Under the pieces are notes generated by a model. It searched no databases. It worked only from the letters and a program-made list of their open reading frames with translations, and was not told the origin of the DNA. From Bolinopsis microptera (taxonomy: Eukaryota > Ctenophora > Tentaculata > Lobata > Bolinopsidae): a DNA stretch of 64,000 bases. Below are positions 1-11,151 of this stretch, piece by piece. The position numbers were made by a program, and so were the translations under genes. Location of the stretch: contig NC_087073.1 in assembly GCF_026151205.1 (NCBI RefSeq), positions 3,987,001 to 4,051,000 of the forward strand, in the 5' to 3' direction. The stretch's first letter is position 1, and every line of letters starts with the position of its first letter.

Positions 1-300
1 ATCTTACCTCCTACACTTACCTCCTACACTTACCTCCTACACTTACCTCCTACACTTACCTTATGTACACTTACCTCCTCACTATACCTTCCTCACTATA
101 CCTTCCTCCTACACTTACCTTCTACACTTACCTCCTACACTTACCTCCTACACTTACATCCTACACTTACCTCCTACACTTACCTCCTACACAGCTACAC
201 TTACCTCCTACACTTACCTCCTACACTTACCTCCTACACTTGCCTCCTACACTTACCTCGTACATTTACCTCCTACACTTACCTCCTCACTATACCTTCC
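1..300. repeat. 13-bp minisatellite (ACTTACCTCCTAC)n
   Basis: The window opens inside a tandem array whose unit reads roughly CTCCTACACTTAC. The unit drifts (some copies CTCCTCACTATAC), so the array is old or imperfect. An open frame across it is an artefact of the repeat. Confidence 0.9.
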
Positions 301-1457
301 TCCTACAGTTACACCTCATCAAAAAACCCAATCCACTGAACACTGTACTCTCTCAACATACAATGTTCTTAACATTAACAATGTCATTGTCTCTATACTA
401 GCTCGATTATCTAGAAAGAGAGAGTGTTTCGTTTTCTCCATCATGTACAAAGCGAGAGATTTTGGGAATCCTCTAAACTTTCTCACTCGACAAAGCCATA
501 ATTTTCAAATCACACCGAGGTACCTGTAATACATCACACACTTCGCAACTCGCTTTATTTTAATTGTAATATCTGCCAACATCTTGGAGAAGTGTAGGAA
601 GCAATGGAAGTGCTGTGACGACTATTCTAGAATAAATTTATAACCTCGAACTTGATTCTAGTCAGGGTGAAATAAATAGCATTCAAGTGCCATGACTCGG
701 GCTTCATGTCCTGTTGTTCTTTTACCGATCATTGACCTATTTCTCCTACGATTGGTGGACCAATGTTGGAGAAATGAGTGAAATAGCCGGCTAACGAGGA
801 ATAGTGAAATAGCGGGCTAACAATCAACCTTTTAGATTCCTGAGAGTATGTTTTTCTTGACGACACACACACACATATGTTTTGTCAAGGCAGTAGTTAA
901 AAGGAACATAATATGTTGGTATATTGAAAGTTGTTCATTGCGTAAATAGAGACTATAGAGTATAGATAGTGTGTGTGTGTGAGTGTGAAGTAATTAAGTA
1001 GTGACGGTGTGATAAACACATTAGAATAAACGGTAGATTAAGATAGATTAAGGAACAAAGGGACGTAAAGAGAAAGAAAAACCTATTTGTATTCACACTC
1101 AATTATGATGCGGGCAATGTACAGCTTTCCGTTGCGCTCAGCTCAACAAAAGAAAAGCATCGTAGAACGAGGTGAGATTGCGCTACAATGAGATACAACA
1201 TTTCAAGCCAGCTCTGAGAGGAGGATCAGGGGCAACCCAAATTTCCTGATCATTCTTTTCAAATCCTAATTAAGACAAAAATGTAGATTTAAAAATCAAA
1301 TTGTTCCCACGAATGTGAACCTATAAAACTTACCGACAGTGAGATATAATTATATACAAGAAGGGATGTCAGGAGAAGGTAATTTTCTAATCTCCCACGG
1401 CAAGGACCGAACAGGGCATAATCACAGTCTGTGTGGTGTACAGCAGTCGGTGGTATC
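301..1457. other. Intergenic, no gene recognised
   Basis: AT-rich DNA with short CA/TG runs near 863 and 972. I see no exon-like reading frame with splice sites on either strand. Confidence 0.6.
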
Positions 1458-1690
1458 AGTTGTGGGGTTTTGTGTGCTAGTTGTGGGGTTTTGTGTGCTA
1501 GTTGTGGGGTTTTGTGTGCTAGTTGTGGGGTTTTGTGTGCTAGTTGTGGGGTTTTGTGTGCTAGTTGTGGGGTTTTGTGTGCTAGTTGTGGGGTTTTGTG
1601 TGCTAGTTGTGGGGTTTTGTGTACTAGTTGTGGGGTTTTGTGTGCTAGTTGTGGGGTTTTGTGTGCTAGTTGTGGGGTTTTATGTGATCA
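1458..1690. repeat. 21-bp minisatellite, about 11 copies
   Basis: The unit GTTGTGGGGTTTTGTGTGCT plus A repeats nearly perfectly. As 21 is a multiple of three, frames stay open and give a heptapeptide repeat (VVGFCVL in one frame). This looks like a by-product rather than a protein: no start context, splice sites or conserved flanks are visible. Confidence 0.9.
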
Positions 1691-2481
1691 AAATACTCTG
1701 ATTAGAGACCCAAGGTAGAGGGCGAAGCCATAAAATGCTAAAATATTATATGATGATGATTGATGATGGAACCACTGCACTGCGAACTATTATAGCTTGA
1801 AAACATCCAACATCCCTGATTTCCGTGAACTTGTCGTCTTTACGTCAGTGTGAAACAAGCTTCTAATTTACAAACGTTTAATATATTATTACACGATTAG
1901 AGCCAGTTGGGTACCATTTAATTTAGAAATATGTCGAGTAGTATATCACCAGTTTCATCCAACAGGAAATTGCAAAAAAATGTTTGCAGTATTCAAAATT
2001 AAGCATTTAAATTACGGCCAGGAAAGAGAACAAAAGGCTTGAGCAGCAGTTAACATTGCTAAATTTTAGGCAGTGTTAATAGAATATAAAAATGACACTG
2101 CTCAACCTCATGGGGTAAACAAATACTTCAACTTAAGTTAGCTGTACAGCATCATATTTTACATGTGTAGGTGGGTATCGTCACCTTTGCCCCTTGCAGT
2201 CTGCAGTTGTTTACATATTATTTAATACCGCTTGCTTAGCCGATAATAGACACTGAATTGAGCCGACTAACTCTATTAAGATGCTTAAAGTTAGGTCACT
2301 ATTGTCCAGGATTTGCACTCGATATCTGTGTTTTCGTGACCTTCAGATTATCTAATGGCTACATGATACATGATGATGATACATGATAGATGCAAGTGTT
2401 TATAAAAAATACTGTTGTCATCCATGTTATGTGTCTATTATCCAAATAAAGTATTAAATAACTACTGGCAGGGGGTTGAAA
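1691..2481. other. Intergenic, possible 5' region of the next gene
   Basis: No coding signal was recognised. An AG (CTGGCAG) stands at about 2470, just before the ATG at 2482, and could be a 3' splice acceptor for a 5' UTR intron or a trans-spliced leader. Confidence 0.4.
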
Positions 2482-3944
2482 ATGAATTTGTTCGGACAAA
2501 GAAGCATATTGCCGCTACTATTTACTTTGCTAATTATAGTGACTCTGATAGTCATCAATTACAATATTCAAATAAAAAGTACAAATGAACCTGTAATTGA
2601 AATTCAGTCAATGCTTCAAGCGCAATCTTCAGAGGAGAATCCAATTCCTTTCGAGACCAATTCTTACATTTTCTACAATCACAGACTCAGGTTGTGGTAT
2701 GAAGGGAGATGTATTGATGTTACAAACGATGGAAAGTTAGTCATTACATTCTGTGATCCGGACGTACAACAAGCTTTCAGTCTGACAAGAGATTATCGCT
2801 TAGTGTAAGAAAGATTAGGAAGATGTATTGATTACGATAAAACTGACTTATCTCTTTTTTTAGTAGAGTGCTCGACATTCAGTGGTGCGTTCACTATTAG
2901 AAACACTGGAGGACGGAGGTGTGTTCTTGCGACGGATAGTGGGTGACAAGGAACTTTGTGTTACCCCAGTCTCACCTCGAAAAGGTGTTTCATCAAGTCC
3001 CTGTCTCAATGATCCTGTTAGACTGACTCCTTGTGATAAGATAGCATCTCGACTGATCCTCATAGAGGAGAAATTCTTTCAGGAGGACAGAAAACTGTTA
3101 AAACAGGTAGTGGCTCCAGTTGGGGGCTCTTGTGATTTCAAAGCTTGTGGGCTTAACCAACGAGATCCCGTTACACTTCTTCCTCAAGATCAAATTAAAA
3201 GTTGTACTAAATTGTGGGAATGTGTGACCTTGGTGGTAAAAACAGCCAGGCGTCCTCATCTTATTTTGAGGCAAGCTAAGAGTGTTAGAGATAAACTTGG
3301 TTTTGATTTCCCGGCAGTTGTTTACGATGACGGGCCAGATAATTATTCAGGTCGAGATACGGCGAGATATTGCGGAGTATCCATTGTTAAGATATATTGT
3401 AAGTAATAATGAAGATCTGGGCATTGCAAGGGGGCGAGATTTAGCACGTTTACAGGTTCAAACTAAGTACTTCTTCCTTCTAGATGACGATATTAGCTTG
3501 CACAGAACATACGAACATAGCTAAATTGGTGGAGATATTGGACACTAATGATGCCTCTGTTGCGTCTGCTTCTTACGGAAATGGAGGTTTATTTACAGCT
3601 TTCATGGAATTTGGGTACTTTTCCACAGAGAAAAGCAGACTCGGGATGTTTATAGGGTTGTGTGCGAGGGTAAACCAAACAATTCCTAACTTCCCTCTTG
3701 CATTATAAGATGTGAAATATCTCCCAACGTTTTCTTAGCACGTACACAACACATTAAAGACATAGGAGGTTGGGATCCTGAGCTTATGATTCTGGAACAC
3801 AAAGACATATTCATCAGACTGAAAGCTGCGGGAATGAAGCTAGCGCACTGTGACGATGTTAAACTGCGGCACAGCAGACCTAGCAAGGGTACACAGGGTC
3901 AGGGTGAGGGCCGAGGGGTATTCAGAGAAGAGAAAGAGGGATGA
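2482..3944 (+). pseudogene. Beta-1,4-N-acetylgalactosaminyltransferase-like gene, broken by frame changes
   Basis: Reading from ATG 2482 gives a short cytoplasmic tail and a hydrophobic anchor (PLLFTLLIIVTLIVI), the layout of a type II Golgi enzyme. A lectin-like segment follows (WYEGRCIDVTNDGKLVITF). A 64-nt intron (GT at 2805, AG at 2868) keeps frame into the exon holding VTLVVKTARRPHLILRQAKS, the start of a GT2-type transferase domain of the B4GALNT/GM2-synthase kind. The metal-binding DDD motif is in FFLLDDDIS near 3480, and a late conserved block is NVFLARTQHIKDIGGWDPE near 3730. The three blocks lie in different frames: frame changes are needed near 3345, near 3515 and between about 3665 and 3690. 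None looks like an intron. The C-terminus is also short. Family assignment is by remembered motifs. It is either a decayed copy or an assembly with indel errors; I favour decay. Confidence 0.7.
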
Positions 3945-5663
3945 GTGCTGACCGGTACAGGGCTCTCATGTGTAATAGGTGGAATATACAGTTCATATTT
4001 TAACGTCAACCAACAGATCCTGTTCAGATTAATGATGATGGACTTTATAATAACGGATATTGCTGAAAATATAACCATTACTTTAGATCATATTTTATTT
4101 CATACATTTTGTGTGAATGAATATGGATTTAATTATTGATGCTCAACATCATATGCGTAATTGACTCTTTTGGGTTTCTCATCTAGCGAGCTGGCATTAA
4201 ATAGCTGGTGTGGAATGATTAGCCATCGTGTAACTCTAACTAGCTAGGCTCGACCTCCAATTCTCCTGAAGACTTAAATTCTCTGTACCACAGCTCAGTA
4301 ACTGTTCCATGTTAGGACACCGCTATGAAAGTTTGACAAAGAAAAACCACGCCTTGAGACGTAAGTTATCATTTGAAGGAACATTATGTGACTGACATTA
4401 ACGATCCGAATCGTTCAGTTGAGACAAAAGACAAACCATTATGCAAACTAGTTTTGAACTATCCTCTTCAAACGAAGGATAAGCAATCTGTTCATTGTAC
4501 CAAGTAGACTAAATGTCAAACCGCTGCTCGTTGATTGCCGTTTTTCTGGTCAAAAAGTATTACACGACTACACGGTGGACTGACTCGATATCTAATGACC
4601 ATGAAATTGGTCACCCACAAAATAACGGATAACTGTCCAGTGTCCCTACCAGTACTTACATTCAAGATTTTGGTGGTGAAATCATAGAGATGAGAAATAT
4701 TTGCACTGTCATGACTGTAAGGTATTTGGTAATAGATGAGTAGTCGGTCAGCTGCATACCAAACAATAAATTACTTAAACATAACAGCTTCTCTCACGCA
4801 ATTTTTTGTAGAAGTAGAACTGGAAGTTTCAGCGGCTCCACTCTCCAGTGTACTGAGTGATCTTATTTTACCGACAACCCTACGTTACTTTCCTCAAAGT
4901 TTTGATGTCAAATTGTTTAACAACATTATATTTTGTGAGAATTTGACACAAAATGATCTTAGAGATCACGTTAATTAATCCAACTCAACATCATTCCCGC
5001 CGGCAGACCGGGACCAGCCCACACACATAAGGTGCAACCTTTACTTTTAGTACCGCTCAACCTATATTATTTTATTGACATGATAAATTTTGGCGAAGGA
5101 GTGGTAACCTGACACCGTTACCCTCGCTACTTAAACCACTGTACGACCAGCTAAAACCCGGGCAACAAATACCAACACTTTATAATTTCGACTTCGGACT
5201 TCCACGGGAGATCGAGCTCGGAATTCCAATGAATTATACCAGCCAAGAAATATAACACTGGTAAATGTTGTATCGTTATCAAGACCGGAGAGGGAGGGAG
5301 GCTACACGGGGATTGTCTCTAACAGTGGCCATTGGAACTTCTACTGATTCAGGGTAGATACTTCCCCGAGTTATGTGGGTCAGTAAACTTCATTCTCTTC
5401 AGACACACAACATTGGATCTGTGTGCACTGTGTACCAAATATAAATTAAGTTCATTCGATTTTATCAGATTAGCATTTCAAATCTTACATTTGAAAATTG
5501 AACCCGCCTTGGCGTTCACAGATCTCACATCATTATAACAAAAATCATTTGAACCAGCTCGCTCAAACTCTACCAGCTCGCTCAAAGCACAAATTCTTTA
5601 AAACCACGTGACTAAAATTTCACGGTGGACACGTGACGAAGCTAATGTGAGTAATGAGCCAGA

Positions 5664-5762
5664 CTGTTGCACCTCAATCTAATGATCAGAGTGGTGTACT
5701 TACATGTGCTTAACTGTCTCTTTGTTCAGAGTCATCATGCGTCCATTAAACATTCTCAGACC
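5664..5762. repeat. About 95-bp dispersed repeat, copy 1 (copy 2 at 6905-7000)
   Basis: Both copies share GTTGCACCTC, AATGATCAGAG, TTACATGTGCT and GTCCATTAAACAT in the same order and spacing, with scattered differences. They lie in direct orientation 1.24 kb apart. No terminal repeats were seen, so the origin is unclear. Confidence 0.7.
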
Positions 5763-6116
5763 TAATAATATATTCTGAGCTACTAAATTCAGACCGACCT
5801 CCAATGAATAATTGTCATAAAAGTAAAATGCCACAGAGTTCGTAGTGTACAGAAACCACATTCAGCTCAGCTACATCGGACAGATTTGCTCACATCACCA
5901 CTTACTTCACTGATTGCTATTCAGTTCAAGAGAGCACAGTTAATTTGATACAGTTTCTAATTTGATACCGTATTTAGTTACACATGATCTCAACACTACA
6001 AGAGTTACCCAATATCCGTTGTATTAGAGAGCTAGAGAGAGCAGGTGACGGTGGAAGAATGTAATCAGCTGTCATGATCACGTGACAGGGGGGTTGTCAC
6101 GACACAGCGTGACCAA

Positions 6117-6186
6117 TACACATACCTCACACATACCTCACACATACCTCACACATACCTCACACATACCTCACACATACCTCACA
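6117..6186. repeat. 11-bp minisatellite (CACACATACCT)n, about 6 copies
   Basis: Near-perfect direct repeats of CACACATACCT; no coding content. Confidence 0.9.
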
Positions 6187-6407
6187 GTGACAGATACAGA
6201 TGTATCTTAGCATGGAGAGATCGGCAGAGTGAACATTAAATTATTCAGTTTGTGATCCCCCACAGAGACAGAGAGAGATTGATGTGTTAGACTGAGCTAA
6301 TACATTCTCACTAGTCACTTACCTTTCCAGTAGCTATATAATCGAGGTTACAACGATTATCAGGCTCAAATCGGTCTTTATCAGTGGAGCACGGAGTGTG
6401 GTACAAG

Positions 6408-6440
6408 AGGTCACGTGATTATTACGAGGTCACGTGATAT
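6408..6440. promoter_or_regulatory. Paired CACGTG E-boxes in a tandem GAGGTCACGTGAT
   Basis: GAGGTCACGTGAT occurs twice, 20 bp apart. CACGTG is the core bound by bHLH-zip factors (MYC/USF/TFE class). No gene start was identified next to it, so a regulatory role is only a possibility. Confidence 0.3.
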
Positions 6441-8094
6441 TTACGACTGTAGTTGAGAGAGTTTGACTCTTCAGACCTAGCTCTACACTCTCTACAGCTA
6501 GTTAGATCGAGGGAATGAGGCACTGAAGACCGGGTGTCAGCCACATTATCACGGGTAACTACAGACGTAAACTACAGACTGGAACTACTGACACCAGTCA
6601 TAACTGTAGTCGGCTGGATTCTCGTTACTGTCTGCTGGATTCGTAACTAATAGACTTGTTGGCTAAGAGTGACAAGCTCATGAGAAAGGAATTTGTGGGA
6701 TGACACGTGACAGTAACTCCACATATTATTGGTCTGAGCTACAAGCTGATTAAGAAAAATGTACCAAACACGACCCACCTTCCTCTAATAGCCTACAATA
6801 AGATGATAACGAGAAGATAAAGTAATGTTGTTATATAATGTTAGGACTATGATCGAGTTTACTAATAACTGCTGAAGATAATGACATTCCAGCCAGACAA
6901 GACCTGTTGCACCTCTATTTAATGATCAGAGAAGTATTATATTTACATGTGCTCAACCGTCTCTTAGTTCAAAGTCATCATGTGTCCATTAAACATACGC
7001 AAAGCTACTTAACTCAGACCTTTTAAATTGAGAGCGGGCGACCTTCTATAACACGACTGACGACATGTTGGGAAATCTTCAACATTGAGACTTGAGTCAC
7101 TGGTGTGTGTGTACCTTGATAGCACAAAATAGCGAACAGTTTGTAATATATATTGTAATATATATACTATATAATAGTAATATATATTATACTTTTAACA
7201 GACTGTGAAGAGGAGGTAATTTATTATTCAGTACTAGAGGGATGAGACATTCACCGGGGCAACTAGCCACTGCTATTGCAACCAAACAAGAGTAGCTGTG
7301 GTAACTATTTACTACTTAAGTACTTGCTACTTACTGCGTAATGACTAAAGTTATGAGTCACGTGGAATTTTAACCATCGGTACACTCGTGTGAAAAACAA
7401 GGCCTTGTAAGTTGTAAAAGTAAGGAAAGTTTATGTGATTAACCCATTATTAACATGGCTAGGAGTTGGTTCTAACTGAAAGTCATCAACGTGCCTGATA
7501 AACTCATAGTGGTACACTCATATAAAGACATTTTTCGGTGCCATGATTTCCACAAAGAGTTGTTCCTTTCCAATCACCGCTTAAAACTACACCGAGAAGA
7601 ATTTCGTCGCCGTTATTTGAAAGTGGTAGAATGACTTGTTACTTTACTTTATATGTTGGCAATTATTCCCTCTCAAAATTGAGAGCGATTTTCCAATTTT
7701 ACAGAGAGCTACAATTGTTGAGTGAGTGTAAACATTGTCGATAGAAGTGCTTTCTGGAAGGCAATTCGTAGAAATGCGCATTGTAATTCAGAACAAAAGA
7801 AATGAGTCATGATATAGGGAGGAGCTTGACAATTTCTTACAAATTACTGTCACCGAATATACCGAATATACCAAATATACGCCTGGAAACGCCTCATTAT
7901 ACTTGTAATATAAGGGTACCAATCGGTAACTTGGTTATTCAGTACGGAAAATTAGGAGGTCCCACTACCTTCAAACGCGACTCATGACACTCCACGGCAT
8001 GGCCTGCTATTAATTCAACTCATACCGCAACACAAAATTAGAAAATATTAATGATCATTATATAAAGAACGGGAACATTTTGTGAGTGATACTT

Positions 8095-8166
8095 CAGAAC
8101 TCTGAGTGCAGAACTCTGAGTGCAGAACTCTGAGTGCAGAACTCTGAGTGCAGAACTCTGAGTGCA
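8095..8166. repeat. 14-bp minisatellite (CAGAACTCTGAGTG)n, 5 copies
   Basis: Five near-identical direct copies; no coding content seen. Confidence 0.9.
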
Positions 8167-10248
8167 AATACTTTTCTTGGAGGAGAGTTCAACCAGTGTA
8201 GATAATTCTCCGATTAATGAATGAACGGCGTTCCTTCTACAACTTCTCCCTGTGTAACACACGACGCAGTGACAGGGGCCCAAGTTGGGCGGGTTCCAAG
8301 ATACACACGCTAACAATAGCTCACAGACTAAACTTATTCATACGTGCTACTTCTAAACTTGTAGGGTTTCTAGAGTGGATACTCTGGTTAGAGGGGAGTC
8401 TCTAGCAGTCAGATTCCATTTAATACGGGTCTAGAGGGAGGTTAATTTAAAGGGAAACTGACAAAAATTAGGTTCGTATTGAGACTCCCAACAATAATAC
8501 AGGATATTGAAGCTGATTCTGGTCTTGGCATTGCGTTGAGTTCATATCCTGTGATGGAGAATGATAGTCCGTTTTACTGACAGCTCTTATAATATAATAT
8601 GCACAAATTTTCCGGTTTAATCTCTGGGCGCGGTTATTATTGACTACTAGCATTGTATGTGACCTTATACAGAAATAGTTATGTTGTGTGTCCGTTCTAC
8701 CGAAATTACATCGCGAAATTACATCGTATCTGTTGTGAGAAATGTAAGCTAAATATGCAATGTTAACTTATCTTATACCAGCATCCAGAGTGTAAACTGC
8801 TGCACAACTGTGTGTATCGTGTAACAAAGTTATGAAGATTCGGAATAGTGCCCATCTTTCGCCGCATGAGTTTCGTGTCAAATGAATTGCCGGGTGCTTA
8901 CTCTAAAACTACATTGTAATGTTCACTCAGAAACTACGTAATCATGATGACTCTGTAACTGCGTAATCATGATGACTCTGTATAGTGTATACAATGCTGA
9001 TAACAATGGAGACGCTAATGATTGGGAACCCGCGACGAAAGTGCCAGCCTTACAATGGTCTCCGGAGTCTACTTGAATATAATGACTATTATAGACTCAA
9101 TGTAATGAATATTCAGACTAAAGAGTCGTTCAGGGCTACATATAATTTATTTGCTACAATTATCAACTGTAATTATATAGTGGTATAATATTATATTTCT
9201 TCCATACCTGTAGTCTGTATATAACACAAAGGTAATAGATGTGCCATCAATTTTGCTTGCCTTATTAACCTTTTAGCCACAGAAGGTCTAAAAAATGGCT
9301 GGGTATTGAACTTGAAGTATGTTTTGTTTGGTGAGGCCGGAAGGTTTTAAATCTAGCAAAATGTTTCGTAAATTCGAGAACAGTCCAAAATCCTCTTAAC
9401 TCAGACTCAGCATTATTTACTTAATAATAATAATCTGCTCACTCAATCCACTGAATGTTATTGAGAGTGGTGACATAACACTTCACATACACTACCCATC
9501 TCACTGCTAAGTGTTTATACAACAAACATAAAGGCTCTCCATTTTAACGTATTACGTAACACCTTTCTCAGCTCACACAAAACGGCAGTTGAAAATTTAC
9601 ATGATGTCACCAGTCACCACCACCAGGCAGTTAAACAGAAGGATTGCTCACCAAGCGGCCGTGACGACCACTGATTACACTACGTGACGACCGTTGATTA
9701 CACGGCTCAGATGTAAATTTAGCAGATCGTTTAGAGTCAGTGTGTTTAAATAACGTGGTGCTTTCCAGGCACAATCTCACGATTATTCTTCATTTAACCT
9801 AACTGGTGACGAAGTTAAGTGAGGAGTTAGGTTGACAGTCGACAACAAACATATCGTTGAAATTTGCACTCAAGTTCAGTCCAACTTCTATAGATCCGTC
9901 CTGTTGTTTGCTGTACGAATGACAGGCTCATACCTTCAATAAATTTACAGATAGCAAAGATATCCTGACCAGTGAATAGGCGAGCTTAACACAGTAAGAA
10001 TAGCTATTAGCAAATTAATTAATTTTCTATGAGTAGGTACATTATGAGTATGAGTATTTAATTATTATCTACCCTAGAGATGGACAAAAGGTACTTATCT
10101 TTAAATAGTTATATATATTAGTGATATTACGGTGCAAGAAGACACCTTTCTTAAGCCCTCTGTTTGGCTTGTAAATCAGTAAATGGGCCCTATTGAACCC
10201 AAGGTAGATCCTAACAATAAAGGTCGAACTACTGGTACCTCGAGATAA

Positions 10249-10380
10249 TTACTCTTGATAATTACTCTTGACAACAAAGACCTGTAGATGCAGCCCAATA
10301 ATGGGTCCCAGTAATAAACCAATAGCTATTAGAATACCTGGTCCGGTCTGATGAATAGTAATAACACATGCGTAGCAACT
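10249..10380 (-). CDS. Possible terminal exon of an unidentified membrane protein
   Basis: Reading the minus strand, an open frame ends with TAA at 10249-10251 and carries a hydrophobic segment (ILIAIGLLLGPIIGLHLQVF) before a short tail KSNYQE. A weak acceptor (GCTAG) lies near 10380. Upstream the frame runs into a 9-bp minisatellite, so the exon cannot extend far. It may belong with the exon at 10929-11111, but phases do not join directly, so a further exon would be needed. The hydrophobic pattern is the only evidence. Confidence 0.25.
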   Translation of the reverse strand, partial: SCYACVITIHQTGPGILIAIGLLLGPIIGLHLQVFVVKSNYQE

Positions 10381-10409
10381 AGCAATTACAGTGTGGTACG
10401 TATTACAGA

Positions 10410-10576
10410 ACTGTGGTGGTACCAGTAGTACCAGTAGTACCAGTAGTACCAGTAGTACCAGTAGTACCAGTAGTACCAGTAGTACCAGTAGTACCAGTAG
10501 TACCAGTAGTACCAGTAGTACCAGTAGTACCAGTAGTATCAGTAGTACCGGTAGTACCAGTAGTACCAGTAGTACA
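10410..10576. repeat. 9-bp minisatellite (ACCAGTAGT)n, about 17 copies
   Basis: Nearly perfect ACCAGTAGT units with a few substitutions near the right end. All six frames stay open across it (for example SST or VPV repeats), which explains several spurious open frames. Confidence 0.95.
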
Positions 10577-10928
10577 GTACATAGGCCGGTCACAGAGGTA
10601 GTGTATTATATGCCATATTATATAATCACCCAATTTCCCAATTTAAACGATGACACATAGTCTAGCTAAGTAGTGAGTAACACACACACACGCGCTGTAT
10701 AATACCAGGATTCATGAACACTAGGGTTGAGTAGCAGCTACTTTATAAGCGTTTATAAGCGTTTAATAAGCGCGTGTGTACATTATTGTTAATTGTCACC
10801 CCGAAAGAAAGTTGTATTTTTACAAGTTTGATTGACGTAATCGAGCTAGTCGAGTAGTAACCCAACTATGAACTAATCTTAGAGGCACCAACATTGCTCT
10901 CAACCAACACAGCTAGCTCTACTCTTAC

Positions 10929-11111
10929 TGTAACTTGTTTGTTGAGCATGTGAGATAATATGTAGATTACAAATTGTACTATTAGCAGGGTTATAGCCCA
11001 CACCCCAGTGGCACCCAACACCCCATCACGTGAAATATCGTACCATGTATCAAACGTATTGATCAAACCTGCACTTAGACCAGACAGACTAAGTAAGTCT
11101 GAGACTAACAT
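10929..11111 (-). CDS. Possible internal exon of an unidentified membrane protein
   Basis: The minus strand reads TWYDISRDGVLGATG followed by a hydrophobic stretch VWAITLLIVQFVIYILS and NKQVT, then a good donor (ACA|GTAAGAG, donor G at 10928). A possible acceptor (GTGCAG) lies at about 11069-11074. Composition looks coding and membrane-spanning, but I recognise no family. It sits immediately downstream of the last WDR37 exon found and is not WDR37 sequence. Confidence 0.3.
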
Positions 11112-11151
11112 TACTCATAGCCTATCACAACTACAACCCAACACAACATAC

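Larger units (their letters stand above)
3945..10248. other. Long stretch without a recognisable gene
   Basis: About 6.3 kb in which I found no exon with homology. It contains three short tandem arrays or duplicated blocks (listed separately), an AT-rich palindromic patch at 7140-7195 and several CACGTG palindromes. Short open frames at 4736-4978 and 5332-5538 lack splice context or family motifs. Confidence 0.6.

Noticed and set aside
1339-1718. Open frames of 95-120 codons with VVGFCVL repeats
   Set aside because: They only follow the 21-bp minisatellite; no start context, splice sites or homology.
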